64,000 bases of DNA from Lota lota (GCA_026745465.1 JACYXH010000088.1:25001-89000), one strand, 5' to 3'. Positions 34,858 through 48,238 are shown, counted from the first letter of the stretch. A program made the numbers and translations. The notes: generated by a model from the sequence alone, not told the origin.

Positions 34858-34973
34858 CTGGGCGTCAGATATTTGGATGGAGCCAGTTTCAGATTTGAAG
34901 CTTTATTGTTTTGAAATCGCGAGGGTCGTCGTAGCCCTGCATTCTCACATTTCTGCACTTCAATGAGAGAAGG

Positions 34974-37900
34974 ATGGTCAAGTACTTTTCAAGCGACACG
35001 GACATCCAGAATACCTGGGAACAAGTTGTCTCTGCATTCTGGCGGAGATACCCAAATCCATTCAGGTACAGCCACTCACCCTGTTTTGGTTTTTAGTGTG
35101 AATTGTAACTCACTGGTTGTAAAGGTCTGTATTTCCTTGTGTAGTGGAAATAATACCAACGATGCCAGTTGGATTATCAGACTTTGCTTACAATTTTACT
35201 TTTGGACGTTAATGTTCTCGTTATTTACACGACTAGGCTGATCCAAAACAAAAATCATGTACCTGATATTTTATAGGGTTGTGTATTTTTGATTGAACTG
35301 GTCAATCTGACCGTATTTAAAAAAAATAACGGCACTTATTAGAAACAGAACTGAAATTGAGCTGTGGTCTTCTGGCTTCCTGGCTCATTTGCCTGCGGTG
35401 TCTGTCATTTGGGCTATGTCCTCCCTTTTTGCACCTATTTCACACATAACTTTATAGGGTGTATACTGTACTGTATAGCAACATGAGCCACACAACAGCT
35501 ATGAAATCATTATGACTCCAATAAAAGCCATTTAATTCAATGCTATCATATTTGTGAGCCTCTGTGGCTGACCTGCATGTTCTCCTGAGTAGGTTGCAGT
35601 TTAGGTTTCTTCCCTTGGTTAGGTTTCTTTCCTTGGATTTGAGTTAGCCTTGCCTTTTTAAATACTGTCATGTTTACCAGTTAAACCTGAAAAACAGTAT
35701 CATGTGAAGACATAAACGTCAAATATAACACAACTCAAGACCAAATACTAGAGGTCTTACAACCGTTCTGCCCTTATAAAATAGCTGGTATTATCTTCAC
35801 AACAAAAGGAGCAATGAGGCCCCTTGGAGACAGCCACTGTGATTAAAATGCCATACAAATCAAATATACTGATGCGTATACTTATGTGTCCGTGTGTCCG
35901 GCAGCACTCATGTGCTCACGGAGGACGTGGTCTACAGGGAGGTCACCGCGGACCACCGGCTCCTCTCCAGACGCCTCCTCACCAAGACCAACCGCCTGCC
36001 GCGCTGGGCCGAGAAGGTGTTCCCCACCAACTTGGCCCGCTCTGTCTACATCGTGGAGGACTCCATCGTGGATCCGGTGGCCAAGAGCTTGACCACCTTC
36101 ACCTGGAACCTCAACCACACCACGCTCATGGTCAGTGCCTGCCTCCGCCTGACGTCTTTTTAACGAAGGCCGAAAAAAAACACCTGTTTTCTGTTTGTGT
36201 TATGTGGATAATGTTTTGTGTCTCACAAATTGACAGGTTAGTTATTTAGCAGACGCTTTTATGCGTAGTGAGTGAATTAGGATGCATGACTTTAAAGAGC
36301 AGGTAGGGCTTTGGAATCTTTCTTAAGGAACCCTGCAGATAGGCTAAGGATACTGGGGATCAAATCCAGTGTCTTTGGCCTGCTATTCACTACGCTATTT
36401 TGCCCTGCACCCCCATATTTTTACTTCAATAATTATAAGTCTGCATTTGTGTCAAATATCACTAACCCATGTCACAAATTCAGGCCACATGGAAATGTGG
36501 CCTTTTCGATATTCCAAATCGGACTAATCCAAAAAAAGATCCTAATCCTAATTTGTATGTACATGAGACTACTTGCACTTTATTTAAATCGGTTAGCATA
36601 CAACATCCTTTTGTGAACATTGAGGAAACCGAAGCCCCCCACTTCTCTATCCATGCACCTGCTGTATAGATAGGTCAAAGGTTTATATTATACAAACCGA
36701 GGTTCTGTCAATTGGTGTTTGACTCCTGGGCTAAACAAGCAGTGTGGGACTGTATGCAAACAATATGTAAATCGTTTGTCTGTGGCTAAACTCACCCAAC
36801 AGCTGGAAACACAGCCAGATAGGTAGGCCATTCACTGTACAGGCCCTCCAGTCTGTGTTTCTCTAAACGGACAAAGCTTTTGAACCTCAGTCTCATATTG
36901 TATTCCAATATTGCATTTTCTACTGATATGATGGTGGCTAGGGATCTAACTCAGTAAGTTTGAGTTCGATCCAAGGTCAACAGCCTACTTGTACAGATGT
37001 CTAACCCCTACTTGATTCTAAAAGACATGAATCTGAATTCATCATAAAAAGCAGGTTTCTTTGGCTAAGTGTTGGTTAAATAAATGTGTACAAAATAAAA
37101 TTATACATGATTCTACATGTTCTAAAGACAAGATTGACATGATCATTCTCTAAGCAAAGCTATGTTTCCCACTAAGCACGTAACTGGGAGAATATCTAAA
37201 AAATATAAACTTAATGTACCAAATCTAGACTCATCTGCTCAGAAGTAACTTGACTCCGTCTGTTTTGATGATAAATTCTTCCTCTAGGGTTAGTGGATGA
37301 CAGTGGTTAGTCAACCCTGTCAACCCTTGGACATGAAGTGAAAAACTGCTTAAACATTCAGTCAACAAATCTTTGAAGCAGACTGTATACATGTTGAAGT
37401 TTTTACCCCCTAAACTAACCTAAACTTGAACCATCTTTACATTCTCAGGCTGTGGAGGAGCGGTGTGTGTTTAAAGAGTCGGCCTATCAGCCAGCATCCA
37501 CCAGTATAAAACGGGAGGCATGGATCTCCTCCAGTGTGTACGGCTTCTCAAGGCCCATTCAGGTACTTCATGTAGGGTCTGACTCAATGTTATGCATGAT
37601 GGGGGTCAATGCAATGGACAATATGAATCGATGCAATGTAGGATAGTAATAAATACGATGTGTTAAATTAATGAATGCAATTCATGATATGAGTTGATGC
37701 AAGATGTTGACAGTAGATGTTGAAAGTATAATCAGTGTGATGGATTCAGATGGTCTTTATGATTAATTTGGCTGAGACCGACAAATTGGTCAATACCAAA
37801 GACTTTCAGTTGGTATAGTATTGACAAAATTAGCGTCAGCCAACTTTCACAAAGCAGACTGCAAAACACTTGGTCGATTGAGATTGGCCCATTATGTTGG

Positions 37901-40900
37901 ATTATTCGTTGTTGAGGATAATACTTGAGGTGACTTGATGTGCATCACAATGGTGCGCCGTAACTTTACAATCTGATTGGCATCAACAAACAAACAAGTA
38001 TTTCAGTAGTTTGATTGCTTAAGTGATTAATGTCGTCATATCGGCACATTTTATATGATTAATTCTGCAGTCCATTTGTGGCTGACGTGTGGACATGTTG
38101 CTCTGGAAATTGCAGACTATGATGATAAATGATCACTGGTTACAAATAAATTGTCTTTCTCTTTCTTTCTTTTGATTCTCTGGGAGCTGCTTTAATCTTC
38201 CATAAAGCAAGCCCAGGGATTTTCTTTTTTCACCAAAAAATTTGTTAGTCCTCCACTACATGTTTGAAGGCTTCTCATTTTGAATGAAAATGTCATATAA
38301 AACCGTTTTTCAGCTGTCATCATCATCCTCTTTATTATCTGATGGTGAACCATAGAGAAACCACACGGCAGCCTTCAGGAAATGAATCTGGGTGATATTT
38401 GAGCTTGGGTGAAGCCATGTGACACAAGACAGGTAGTGGTACACCTGTCTGAGCTTCCCTTTGAAGCAGTTCCTAGTCTATTGTCAAACAATGGCATGTT
38501 GTGCAAATAATGGTGTAGCTAAGGAATAAACCACGACAGGGGGTTGAAAAACAATTCAGACGGGGATGGTAATACGGCTGAGACGAAGCGAGGTTGCTTA
38601 CCACCGCTAAAGTACATTATTATAACACAAGAGCCCCAGAGGTTTATTTCCATCATACCACAGCTACCAACGATGATTAGATATTAGTTACTTTCATCTA
38701 TGACCTTATTGTTTTTTTTTACCGCCTTAATCAGCTGAAATTTTCATATTCTTTTTGCGTTGTCAGGGAAACAACAGTTTGACCGTTGCTGTTAATGCTG
38801 GATTTTTAGCGTATTGATTTAAAAACTTTTAAAAGTCAGAGCTGTCCCGTTATTGAAAGGTAATGCGCACTTGAATCGTGGAGGATCAGGATCAAGTATT
38901 TAACATTGCTGTGGTATAAACTCTAGAAATAAGTATAAATTATAGAAGTAGCATTGGAATTATAATATTGAATGTTGAATATCATTTTTTGTCTTAATGT
39001 TTATGTATAGCCACTAGAGGGCAGTCACAGATCTGCTTCCACTTAAATGCCAATCTGCTTCTAGTTAGAACATCTCTGCATATCCAGGGCTACTCATTCA
39101 GTGTTCAACATCTTTGCAGGTTTTTTGCTCAAACATCAATATTCGAATGTGGTAGTTGCATCAGATGTTCCTCAAAATGCCAACCTTATATGCCCCATAC
39201 GTGACCCCATTTTGAGGTCAGAATTGTTTTGCGACCCCAACATCTCACATTTTTGTCCCAGCCTCACGGTTGGACAAACACAGTTCCAAGGGTTTATGGT
39301 CTTTGTTTGTGTCCTATATTAACTTCTTAGTATCTGTTAGCCCAGCTTCATGTATGCTTTGCTCCTTGCAAGCTCAGGACACCACCATGACCTTGAAGTA
39401 TAACAACCAGGTCTGTGGATAGATTAAGAAATACACCTGCAAGCAAAGTTTTCCATCATTATTTTTTTATTAATTAAATGTAATTTCCTGTCCTGTTTTT
39501 TTTTCTCTCTCCAGGAATTTGGATTGGCACGCTTCAAGAGCAACCAGACCAAGGCCATGAAAGGGCTGGAGCATGCGCTGTTAAACGTACATGGTATGTG
39601 CACTGCAACAGTTACAGGGGGGGGGGGGGGGGGGGGGGAGAGACATGTTGCGTGTTAAACTTCTTCATCTACTTCATCCATGTGATGAGTTCTTTTAGAT
39701 TGAATCGCATCTTCACATCTGTACTTTAACCGTCCTGTGATGCCGGTAACGTTGTCCAGTTTATCAGATTATGATCACGGCGCTTGCGTACTCAATACAT
39801 TATGTCTGAAGATTAGATTAGATGGGAAAGAAAAAGAAAGGTCAGAATTGGGCCTCAGGACTTGGAAGGACAGGACAGCTCAGGTCTCAGAAAATTTCTC
39901 AAAATGTAATTTCCTTTTTTAATCCCCATTCAAGGGGAAATTGTGGTGGAGCAGCTGCACACATTATAATAAGAATATGAATTTACCGTAGACAATCAAA
40001 TAAACATTTGTATCTACAATAAAAACACCAGTATGAAATTGACCCCTGTATCAAAAGCAAGTAAATATCTCTATGAAGAGATGTTACTTCTAACTTTGTG
40101 AAGCATATAAAGCCGTCTACAGTAGAACAATAGTTGAGCCCTGCAACTTCTGGCGCTCAAGCAACTTGTATAAAAATGTTTTACTGCCAGCTGAAAGTCA
40201 AAGATGAAACAAGAAACAAGCATCTATCAAAAACTAGTGATGCACTGATTCTGCTGATACAATAGTCCTGACATTCAATGTCATCCCATTTGGAGTACAA
40301 GCTCCCCCATTACTTTTACTGTATAACTGTATAACTATAGGACAGTAAAATAATGAGGCCTTTGGAACAATTTTGTGATATGATCAATTTGGTTTCTAAT
40401 GGTCCAGTGCAAAGGAAATGTGGCTTTACTGTTTGACATTATGTTTCGACTATCTTTTATGCTATGCTATGCAAAACATTTGAGTAATTTAAACCTTCAT
40501 CTGTTGTGTAGAGCTCTCATTGGTCGATGGTCCTTCTCACTGAACCGATTGCAACATTAGTTACCCAGATTTCCTTTATTTCTGATGAGGTGTGGTGTTT
40601 CCTAAAAGGCCGTTGACGTGATTGTTGATGTTGTTGTGGGCCTTCTGTCCCACACGTCCATCTCTTCACATCGCAGGACTTTAGGCTAACAGCGACGGTA
40701 AGTTATGTTAGTGCAGGATAACCACCTGCCATCCCAGGGCCTGCCAATGTGCTGCCACACACACTAAAAAGCCAATAGCCTCCCTAGTCTCGTTAGCGCC
40801 TATCTAGATCTCCTCGTTAATCATGTAATTAGGTGCGTAGTGTCAGAGAGGAGGAGGATGAAAGTGGGCAGTGATGATTTGTTCAACCAAACTTAATGTT

Positions 40901-42596
40901 TGCACAAGGGGAAAGCTGTGTTGTTGTAGTCAATGGGCCCTTTTGTTTGCATGTCATAAGCCTAATTGTTGCAGTGTTACTGTAAGCCTGTTAGTGTAGC
41001 TGGGGCTTCTCACAGTTTAAAAAAAATAAGTGAGACAAAAGAAACATGAGTAAAAAGGTCTGTTATCCACACCTAGGTTTCGTTTTCCTAAGTTTGTTTT
41101 GCGAGATCTCACAAAGTATTGCAAGATCACGCAATGAGGTTTGCAACACTACAGACCTAATCTCGGGTCATTCTTTTCACATTGCAAAGAGGATGGACCA
41201 TAGACCTTTAGAGATGAGATGGATAGAGAGGGAGAAAGAAAGAGGAATAAAGAGAGGGAGAGTTTTCTTTTTAACTTAGATTGAAGTATAAAGAAAATCC
41301 CAAACCATTCAGTAACCACTGTCTGTGTGTCGGTGTGTGTTTAAACTGAAGGGGCGTGCCTCCATTCCATATGCAACCATTCTGATAACGTAAGCTAGCA
41401 GCATATTGCTATCATACGCTAATAGACTAACAAAAAAAGTTGCTCATATAGCCACACTCTGTTTGAGACGGGTGACGGTAACAGAGGCAACATGAATAGA
41501 TGTAACGTTACAGTGAATTAACACGTTGGAGAATTAAACATAATACTTGAACTTTGTCTACATGTATGTATATGTAGATATCTCGCAAAAACGTATTGTG
41601 AGATCTCGCAATACTTATTGCCAGATCACAAACCTAATCGCAAACCTATCTCGGGGAAATTAAACTTAATTCTTGATAATATGCAGGTTTTTCCTCCATT
41701 TTTCTCTTTCTCTTCGCCATGTCTCGTTACGGGCTCCATAGTTAAGTAACACTGCTTGAGTCGTAGACTAGAAAAACAAGCCAAATACTCCAATGCTGTT
41801 TCTGCATTTGTTTCTTCACACTTTTCGACGTGTGACCAGTAGAGAAAAGTAAGATCTAGTATTACATCGGTTGGACCACTGCCATCTGTTCTTCCTCAGA
41901 ATTACCACAGCTAGCCTAGATGTGTCTCAGGAACCAGCCCTTATTTGCATTGTAGATCCCTTTGTCTCCCTTTAATTCCTTTAAAAGTTTGGTGTAAGAT
42001 GGAGGCATAAGCTTAATGTGGCGCCAACAATGGCCCCTGCATTTCCTCTTCATATATTTGTTTTGTACAACCGTGGACTGTAGTGTGGTTGAAGAATCAA
42101 ATGTGAAATCAAATGAGGACCTCTAATCGTAACATTCTTTCAGTTTTAACAACCCTATCCGAGTAGTTTTCCCCCTCACTGGAGTCAACGTGTTGCCCAC
42201 TCATTACAGTACATCACAGGAACTTAGACTATTGACCTAACTCTAATCCTCTCCCTCTCACCCTCTCTCAACCTCTCCATCTCTCTCCCTATCTCTACTT
42301 CTCTCCCTCTATCCCTCTCCCCCTCTGTCTATCTCGCTCTGTCTATCATTGTCTCACCCTCCCTCTCTCGCTCCTTATCCCTCTCTTCCTCTGTCTCTGT
42401 CTCTCCCTCTCTCTCTCTCGGTCTCTCTCTCTCTCCCCTCTCTCTCTCTCAATTCATGCTGGGTGTCGGTCTCCCAGGAGAGGCTGCCCAGCGGCCACTC
42501 AGGGACCCAGTAAAGGAGCCGTTGGGGAAGGCCAAGGAGGCAGCCAAGACCCTGGTCTCTGTGCCCCCCGCCACCAAGCCTCAGCAATACATCTGA
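34974..42596 (+). CDS. prelid1: PRELI domain-containing protein 1, 5 exons
   Basis: PRELID1 pairs with TRIAP1 in the mitochondrial intermembrane space and carries phosphatidic acid to the inner membrane for cardiolipin synthesis. Exons are 34974-35065, 35905-36130, 37449-37562, 39515-39593 and 42478-42596; split codons rejoin cleanly, giving 209 aa (human 219). MVKYFSSDTDIQNTWEQV opens the PRELI/MSF1 domain. HVLTEDVVYREVTADHRLLS, LTKTNRLPRWAEKVFP, YIVEDSIVDP, TTFTWNLNHTTLM, REAWISSSVYGFSR and EFGLARFKSNQTKAMKGLEH are diagnostic. The C-terminal lysine/alanine helix is shorter than in mammals and ends PPATKPQQYI. Exon 5 is preceded by an unusually long CT-rich tract. Which teleost paralogue this is cannot be told here. 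Confidence 0.94.
35468..35602. pseudogene. Duplicate fragment of unknown-gene exon 4/intron 4 inside prelid1 intron 1
   Basis: This stretch repeats 32157-32292 in the same orientation. Shared text includes CTGTATAG.AACATGAG, GAGCCTCTGT.GCTGACCTGC and CTCCTGAGTAG.TTGCAG. It covers the end of exon 4, its donor site and about 110 bp of the following intron. It is too short to be a working exon. Confidence 0.8.
36247..36375 (-). mobile_element. tRNA-derived SINE fragment, antisense
   Basis: TTAGCAGACGCTTTTATGCG is the complement of a common teleost SINE 3' tail. A degraded B box (complement of GGATCAAATCC) lies near 36358-36368. In prelid1 intron 2. Confidence 0.5.
39010..39026 (+). promoter_or_regulatory. 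Candidate CTCF site in prelid1 intron 3
   Basis: GCCACTAGAGGGCAGTC is a very close match to the CTCF core CCASYAGRKGGC. Confidence 0.4.
39617..39638. repeat. 22-nt poly(G) tract
   Basis: It begins about 23 bp after the prelid1 exon 4 donor site. Confidence 0.95.
41090..41660. mobile_element. Possible non-autonomous DNA transposon bracketed by GCGAGATCTCAC motifs
   Basis: TTGCGAGATCTCACAA at about 41098-41113 reappears inverted near 41596-41611, with related GCAATA and GCAAACC stretches around both. The interior has no coding frame. Ends are approximate. Confidence 0.35.
42240..42455. repeat. CT-rich low-complexity tract before prelid1 exon 5
   Basis: About 215 bp of CTCTCC/CTCTCT sequence ending some 25 bp above the exon 5 acceptor. 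Confidence 0.9.
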
Positions 42597-43830
42597 CCCC
42601 CACACACACACACTAACACACACACACACAGACACCCTCCAGGACTGAAGAAGCCGCAGTTCAATGTGAACATTCATCGTTCACAGGTGACCATACAATA
42701 CAATGTCTCGCGTATCAACATGCATTACGTGTTGATGGGTGAACATATCACACTATCAACGTGTTGTCCGAGTTCATGAGTTTGATTGACTTTCAGAGAT
42801 TGATTGCCCTGGTCTGGAGGAGCCACGGCGAGCATGAACAGAACATAGACAAGTCCATAGGAGAACATTTACTCTGTGGTCACTGATCAACATGACTTGC
42901 ATGTTCAAAGGCATGTAGATATACATGGTGATACATGAACGTAACGCACAAGCAAGCATGTTGTCTGTCCATGAAGTCAATAGATTGTACTTAAGCTGTG
43001 TGGGGTCGGAATAGAACCTACCACTCGTGTTTTTTAAATTTAATTTATTAATTTCAAATGTATATTTTAAATCTCGGTTCTATCTGCACTTTTATTCTGT
43101 CCAAGACTTGGCACCACAGGGGGTGGCTCTTGATTCTTATAATTTATATAGAAGAAACTAAATGAAGCTCTTTGGTCTCAGGTATTTAACCAACGTGTGC
43201 TGCTAACCAACCTAGCTTGAGCCGTCGCCAGCGACGACGCAAGCTTGCATATCTAGCAAATAGAACATGTTGGCTATATTGCTTTGGCTGTACACAGACG
43301 CATACTTATGGGTTTAATGTATTTTAAATTAATGTGATGTTTTGACACCACAATGACGGATGCTACTTTGAAAGTTGTGTTGAGTGATCGATCTACTCAT
43401 CGCCATCTGGCAACAGGGTACGTTTTATTGCTGCGTGGTAACCATGGCGACCGCATTGCTTTTAACCGCGGAACACATCGACTGTGTTCCTGTGTTCAAA
43501 TCACATGAAATCGTGCTTGTTAACTTAAATCTGTAGGGCCTCACCAAAGTTCTAGATGATCCACAAATGAAAAAAAGATTCTGTACCATTTAACTAAGCT
43601 GCTTGCAAATGTATTATAATTTTGTGTTTACAGATAATTGTAATACTGCATATATTTAGTATGTATATAACGTGTTTGACTAAATTGCATTCCTTGCAGA
43701 GGGAATTGGCTGGGAGCTATAGTTTGAGAAAAGAAAATCGTATGTGACATCCCCGAACATCTTTTCTTTCAAGCACTTGAAAATGTGAAATGTTGATAAA
43801 TAAACGGACAAATCTAGACTTTTTGACAAT
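42597..43830 (+). other. Probable prelid1 3' UTR
   Basis: No gene is present. CA repeats follow the stop codon, and the AATAAA at 43799-43804 is the likely poly(A) signal, for a 3' UTR of about 1.2 kb. Confidence 0.5.
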
Positions 43831-44758
43831 GCATTTTTTACCCATTCTGGTTAAATCCGTATGTGTCCTGTTATTACCTGTTGTCATAACAGTATGAAGA
43901 CATTTACCTCAATTTGTGTGCATCCTATTCACCTTAAGCTATAAGACATATCAAACAGGAAAATGTTCAGACAAATAAGTGCATGCCACAAACCCTTTCT
44001 TTTATATAAAAATGTTTTTATTATATTACAATGAGAAAATACACCATACCGTCAAGTGTTTGCTTAAAAATATAGCCAGCACCAGGTACTTGTGTACACA
44101 CATACACTCGCATACAAAAAAAAAAACCTAATATAATATAACACATCTTCTGAATGCTTATTACATATCCACTAAAAGGAACATATTCACAGGTCTCTGG
44201 CACAGAACTCACCCTCATCCACACGGTGTCATCAACTTTACGACAGCGAATCGGCCCTCCAGGCAGCCGTGGTTGAGCTGAGGTTTTTCATGGGACACAC
44301 CATATGCCAGTATTGGGGAGCTGCTCCCTCTGCTAACGCCAACCCAACGTAGGCTACAAGAAGGCTAAAATCGTTTAGTGGAAGAATTTCATTCGATTGC
44401 TGCGAGTATTGCTTACCATTGTTTATGGAAAAGAGAAGGAAAAACATTGATTCTTCGGATTGGAGGGGGGAATGCTGCTGACCTAAATTCATATTTTTCA
44501 TTGTTAAATCTGGAATAACATAGGAAGCACTCCCTTTACCATTCTGCATGGGAGGTATCGTTGGACAAAGTGACGAGTTTCTAAGCAGGTATAATTTTTT
44601 ATACAACATAATTGTGTGTTTTTCCTCCTCTCCTGTGTTCTTTGCACAAGCTACCCTCACCCAATGGTCTTGTGCTTAGAAGAACCGTCAAACAGGTAAA
44701 TCTCTAGGCAACAGAAACATGGCAAATAAATTCTCTGTAGTCTTATTCTGAAAAAGAA

Positions 44759-44780
44759 GGGGGGGGGGGGGGGGGGGGGG
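44759..44780. repeat. 22-nt poly(G) tract
   Basis: Uninterrupted G run flanked by AAGAA and AGATT. Confidence 0.95.
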
Positions 44781-46395
44781 AGATTCCACTGCAAAGTGAA
44801 AGAAAAAATACAAAATCTGATCATAGCTGTTTGTGTCTGTAATCGTTGCTGACCAACAGTGGATTTGCCATGGTTTACCTTGATTATAGTCCCCTTTTCA
44901 ACATAACTAAAACCAAGGTAAGGCATGTGGGGTACTTAAGGACTCACGACATCAAGAGAGCTGACTTGAGAGTTTTCATTATTCCATAAAAGGCAACACA
45001 GAGTGGATTTTTCCTTTGAGTTTGAACAATGCATTGATCTCGTCATAGTGCCAGTTTGTAGCTTGACATCATCAGAAAAATGCCTTTTGATTGCAACGAG
45101 AAAATATTTGTTCTAGTGTCATCCCCACATTGAGAATTACTTGTCATCTGCTCCCAGATCTAGAATACATACATAGTATTTTCAAGGCACATCTTTATAA
45201 CAAACTTTCACAACCACTGTGTAGAAGTCGTCCCCTCACACCAATCCCAACAGACCCAATGCATTCTAAATGTGTAGTTTGTGCATTTTTCATAGGAGGT
45301 CACTGAAAGTAATTGTCATGTGGATCCCATACACTTAATTAAATTCCTTTGTTGCTCACTTCTAATAGGCAGGTTCTGTGCAAGAGAATAACATTTCCAA
45401 GTGTTCTGTCCATTTTCCTACGTTGTTCACGTGACCAACACAAAAAAAGGGCAAATTACAATTCAATGACCTAATGTAAACACTTGATGATAAAAAGCTT
45501 TCTCAATAACCTTTTTTTTTGTGTTTGCCCTCCTGTGTCAAGAGTTCAGATAAATACATTAAAAAAAAAAAACAGTTGGTCACCAAACACACATCAGCGA
45601 GACGAAAGCACAAAATAAACCCATTTGCTTTCCTTGGAAACCCTACCCAGCGAATCTCTCGTCAGAAGCAAGATAAGGTAGTATTGCCTCGTCTTTTCAG
45701 ACCTCCGCTGGTCAGCAGAGGACAGACACTGTGGCTGGTCGGGTCACTCGGGAGGAGAGGAGGAGAACTCTGCAGCTGCCATCGATTGGATAATAGTATC
45801 GCTCCTCTCCTGGTGACTCCTTTTTAATTTTTGCTGTTAAACGTCAAAAGAAGTGCATCGTCGTCAACATACAACCAAAGCAGCCGGATCAAGACGATGA
45901 AGAAAAATAAGGAAAATCAACAAAACTTTTTGTTGAGGGGGGACTGAAAGCTGCCATGAGAGATTACCAGTGGGGTCTTTTGTTACACAGAGGACTGCTA
46001 GAGCAGAGGCCAGAAGAGGGAAGGGTGATGAGGATGGCTTTTTTTGCACATGCCCTTTGGTCATGGAAAAAAACCATGTCACCTTCTTTGGCACGGGGGA
46101 GGGGGTGGGGGGAATGGCTGAAATCGAAACACTCGGCTCAACCCCCGCCGGGCGGAGGGGCACTGAAGATGAGTCTGTGTGTGTGTCCATGTGGGTTGGT
46201 GGGAGAGTATCAGAGGTTTGACCTGAGAATGGACCAGGCTGGGGAGTGAAAGGAGGGAGGGTTGGGGGGGGGGGGGATAAGGACTACAGTCACCCAGGCT
46301 CACCAGGGCACAGGACATCGATAGCAGGGGAGTGAGGGAGAGGGGGGACTGTGTTTCCTCACTCCCCTCCATCAGCCTGCCACCCTGGCCCGCTC

Positions 46396-46397
<2 letters not shown>

Positions 46398-46488
<91 letters not shown>

Positions 46489-46493
46489 TCTCT
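46398..46493. repeat. (CT)n microsatellite
   Basis: About 40 CT units with one CACT interruption. Frames reading LSLSLS are artefacts. Confidence 0.97.
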
Positions 46494-48238
46494 ATATATT
46501 CATATACATATACATTTCTTTGCCGCATCGTTTGTAATGTGGCTTGGAGAACATAAGGGAATTAGGAAAATATAATAAGAAATATAGACTACATGCTCAA
46601 CATCCTCTTGTATGTAGTATTTTTTTAAGTGTTTTTATAAATATATAGCTTTCTATATGGTGATTATTTTTTTATACATTTTATTTTAGTATTGGGATGC
46701 CAAGCTCTAAAGACTGCCCGGGAAAATAGATTTATGGATTAGTACGTAGTCAGAGAACTGCAGAAAAGCGCCTCATTTGTCAAGAACTTTCTACTGTGCA
46801 ATGCAGACAATAGGTTACTGTGTGCAGTTGATCTATGTTAATCCATACCACGGTCTTTAGCAAGACTTAGAAACACCAGATGGATAGACAGAAAATAAAA
46901 ACTATAGAGAAGACTTGAGTTATTGATATTAATACATCTATATTATATTCGTAAGTGTAATGTGATTAGTTTTAGCTAACTGAAAACACCTACTAAATAC
47001 AGCAACTTGCTAGAGCTGGCCTCGCGCGACCCCGCATCTTCAACAGCTTTGACTTGTTAATCAGAACGCTCAACAAAAGCTCAACTGGATTGAGTTGAAA
47101 TAAATAAATAAACTACCAAGATGTGTGTTGTAAGGTGGGCAATCAAATAGGGGCTCCACTAGCCCTAAGCAATTTCAATAGAGTAAAATCCTGAGGTCAC
47201 ATGCCATAACATTTTAAGGAAAATATCATCCCGCAGGATCAGTTGAAGAAAACGTTAGCTTCCCAAGTTCACTGCTACATCAATTTGCTACTGAAATGTA
47301 AAACACAAAAGCCAATCCTGGGGATGCCCTTTAAAATGAAAAGCTTATATATTTTTAGGAGGAATAAGTTCTGGACAGCTCCTTGAGTGAATATTAGTAG
47401 TCTATCCACACAATCACGTGGTATGTTGAAGTGGTCAGTAGTGTGGAGCAGTGGTTAGCGACCTCACCCTCAACATAGGTATGCTTCTCTGGGAGTTATT
47501 CACCTGTCTTTGGTGACTAGTTCTGTCATGTTCTAATGAAGGCTGTTTATGTCTTGCAATTGTCTGTTTTCCTCGCCAAATGACATTCCTAGTGAAAATA
47601 CTGTCCAACTGGGGTTGCTGGTGTTGTGTACAAATATATTGATTTAGTGGCAAACTACAATGTATTATGTGCCTCTGTAATGCAGGTAAGAAGAAAAGTG
47701 TCCAACAACTTATGTGGTAGGTTCACATTTGTTGATAACTCAATTTGCTTTCTCAACTCCTTTTCTTTCTTGGACACAAACCAGTTCATAATTTACAAGT
47801 CAAAGCTGTATAGAAACCACAGAAATCCCTAATATAACCACAACATCTCCTCTAACTCGCTATTTCTCTCTCCCAGCTGCTGGCAACACTGTTTTTTGTG
47901 TTTTTATGGACAGTGTGGGTCCGGGGTGTAGGGGTGGGAAGTGGGGGGTGATTTGGGCCATGACTCCTCAGGGAAGGTTACGGTCAGTAGGTCTCAAAAT
48001 GCCAAGGTTCAGCAAAAGGTTGAGTGGAATTCCGACCTCCAGCGCTCCCACTTCCTGTTAGCTGCACACAAGGGGGCGGGGATTCTGCCATTTTAGCTCC
48101 GTCCAACAACGATACAGGTCACAGACAGAGTTGGGGAAAAACAAATTAAAAAAAATAAAAGTTAGAAATGATTGCCTGGAGTTGGGAGACAAAGGGGGCA
48201 AACGGTGTAGAAGAGCTGAAAGAGGGCGGCCGGGGACC

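Larger units (their letters stand above)
33667..34973. promoter_or_regulatory. Head-to-head intergenic region, unknown gene / prelid1
   Basis: About 1.3 kb separates the start codons of two divergent genes. It holds an inverted GTTCCGCGTGT motif pair around 34060-34155, a CTCF-like core at 34080-34092 and a long C/CA tract at 34795-34856. A shared or bidirectional promoter is possible but inferred from arrangement only. Confidence 0.45.
44000..48238 (-). other. Possible long mxd4 3' UTR and spacer
   Basis: No coding gene was seen in 4.2 kb. A minus-strand AATAAA at 44017-44022 lies about 210 bp beyond the prelid1 signal. If used, mxd4 would have a 4-kb 3' UTR. The stretch includes poly(G) at 44759-44780 and a long CT array at 46398-46493. 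Confidence 0.3.

Noticed and set aside
46332-46575. Frames reading LSLSLS
   Set aside because: They are translations of a CT microsatellite.
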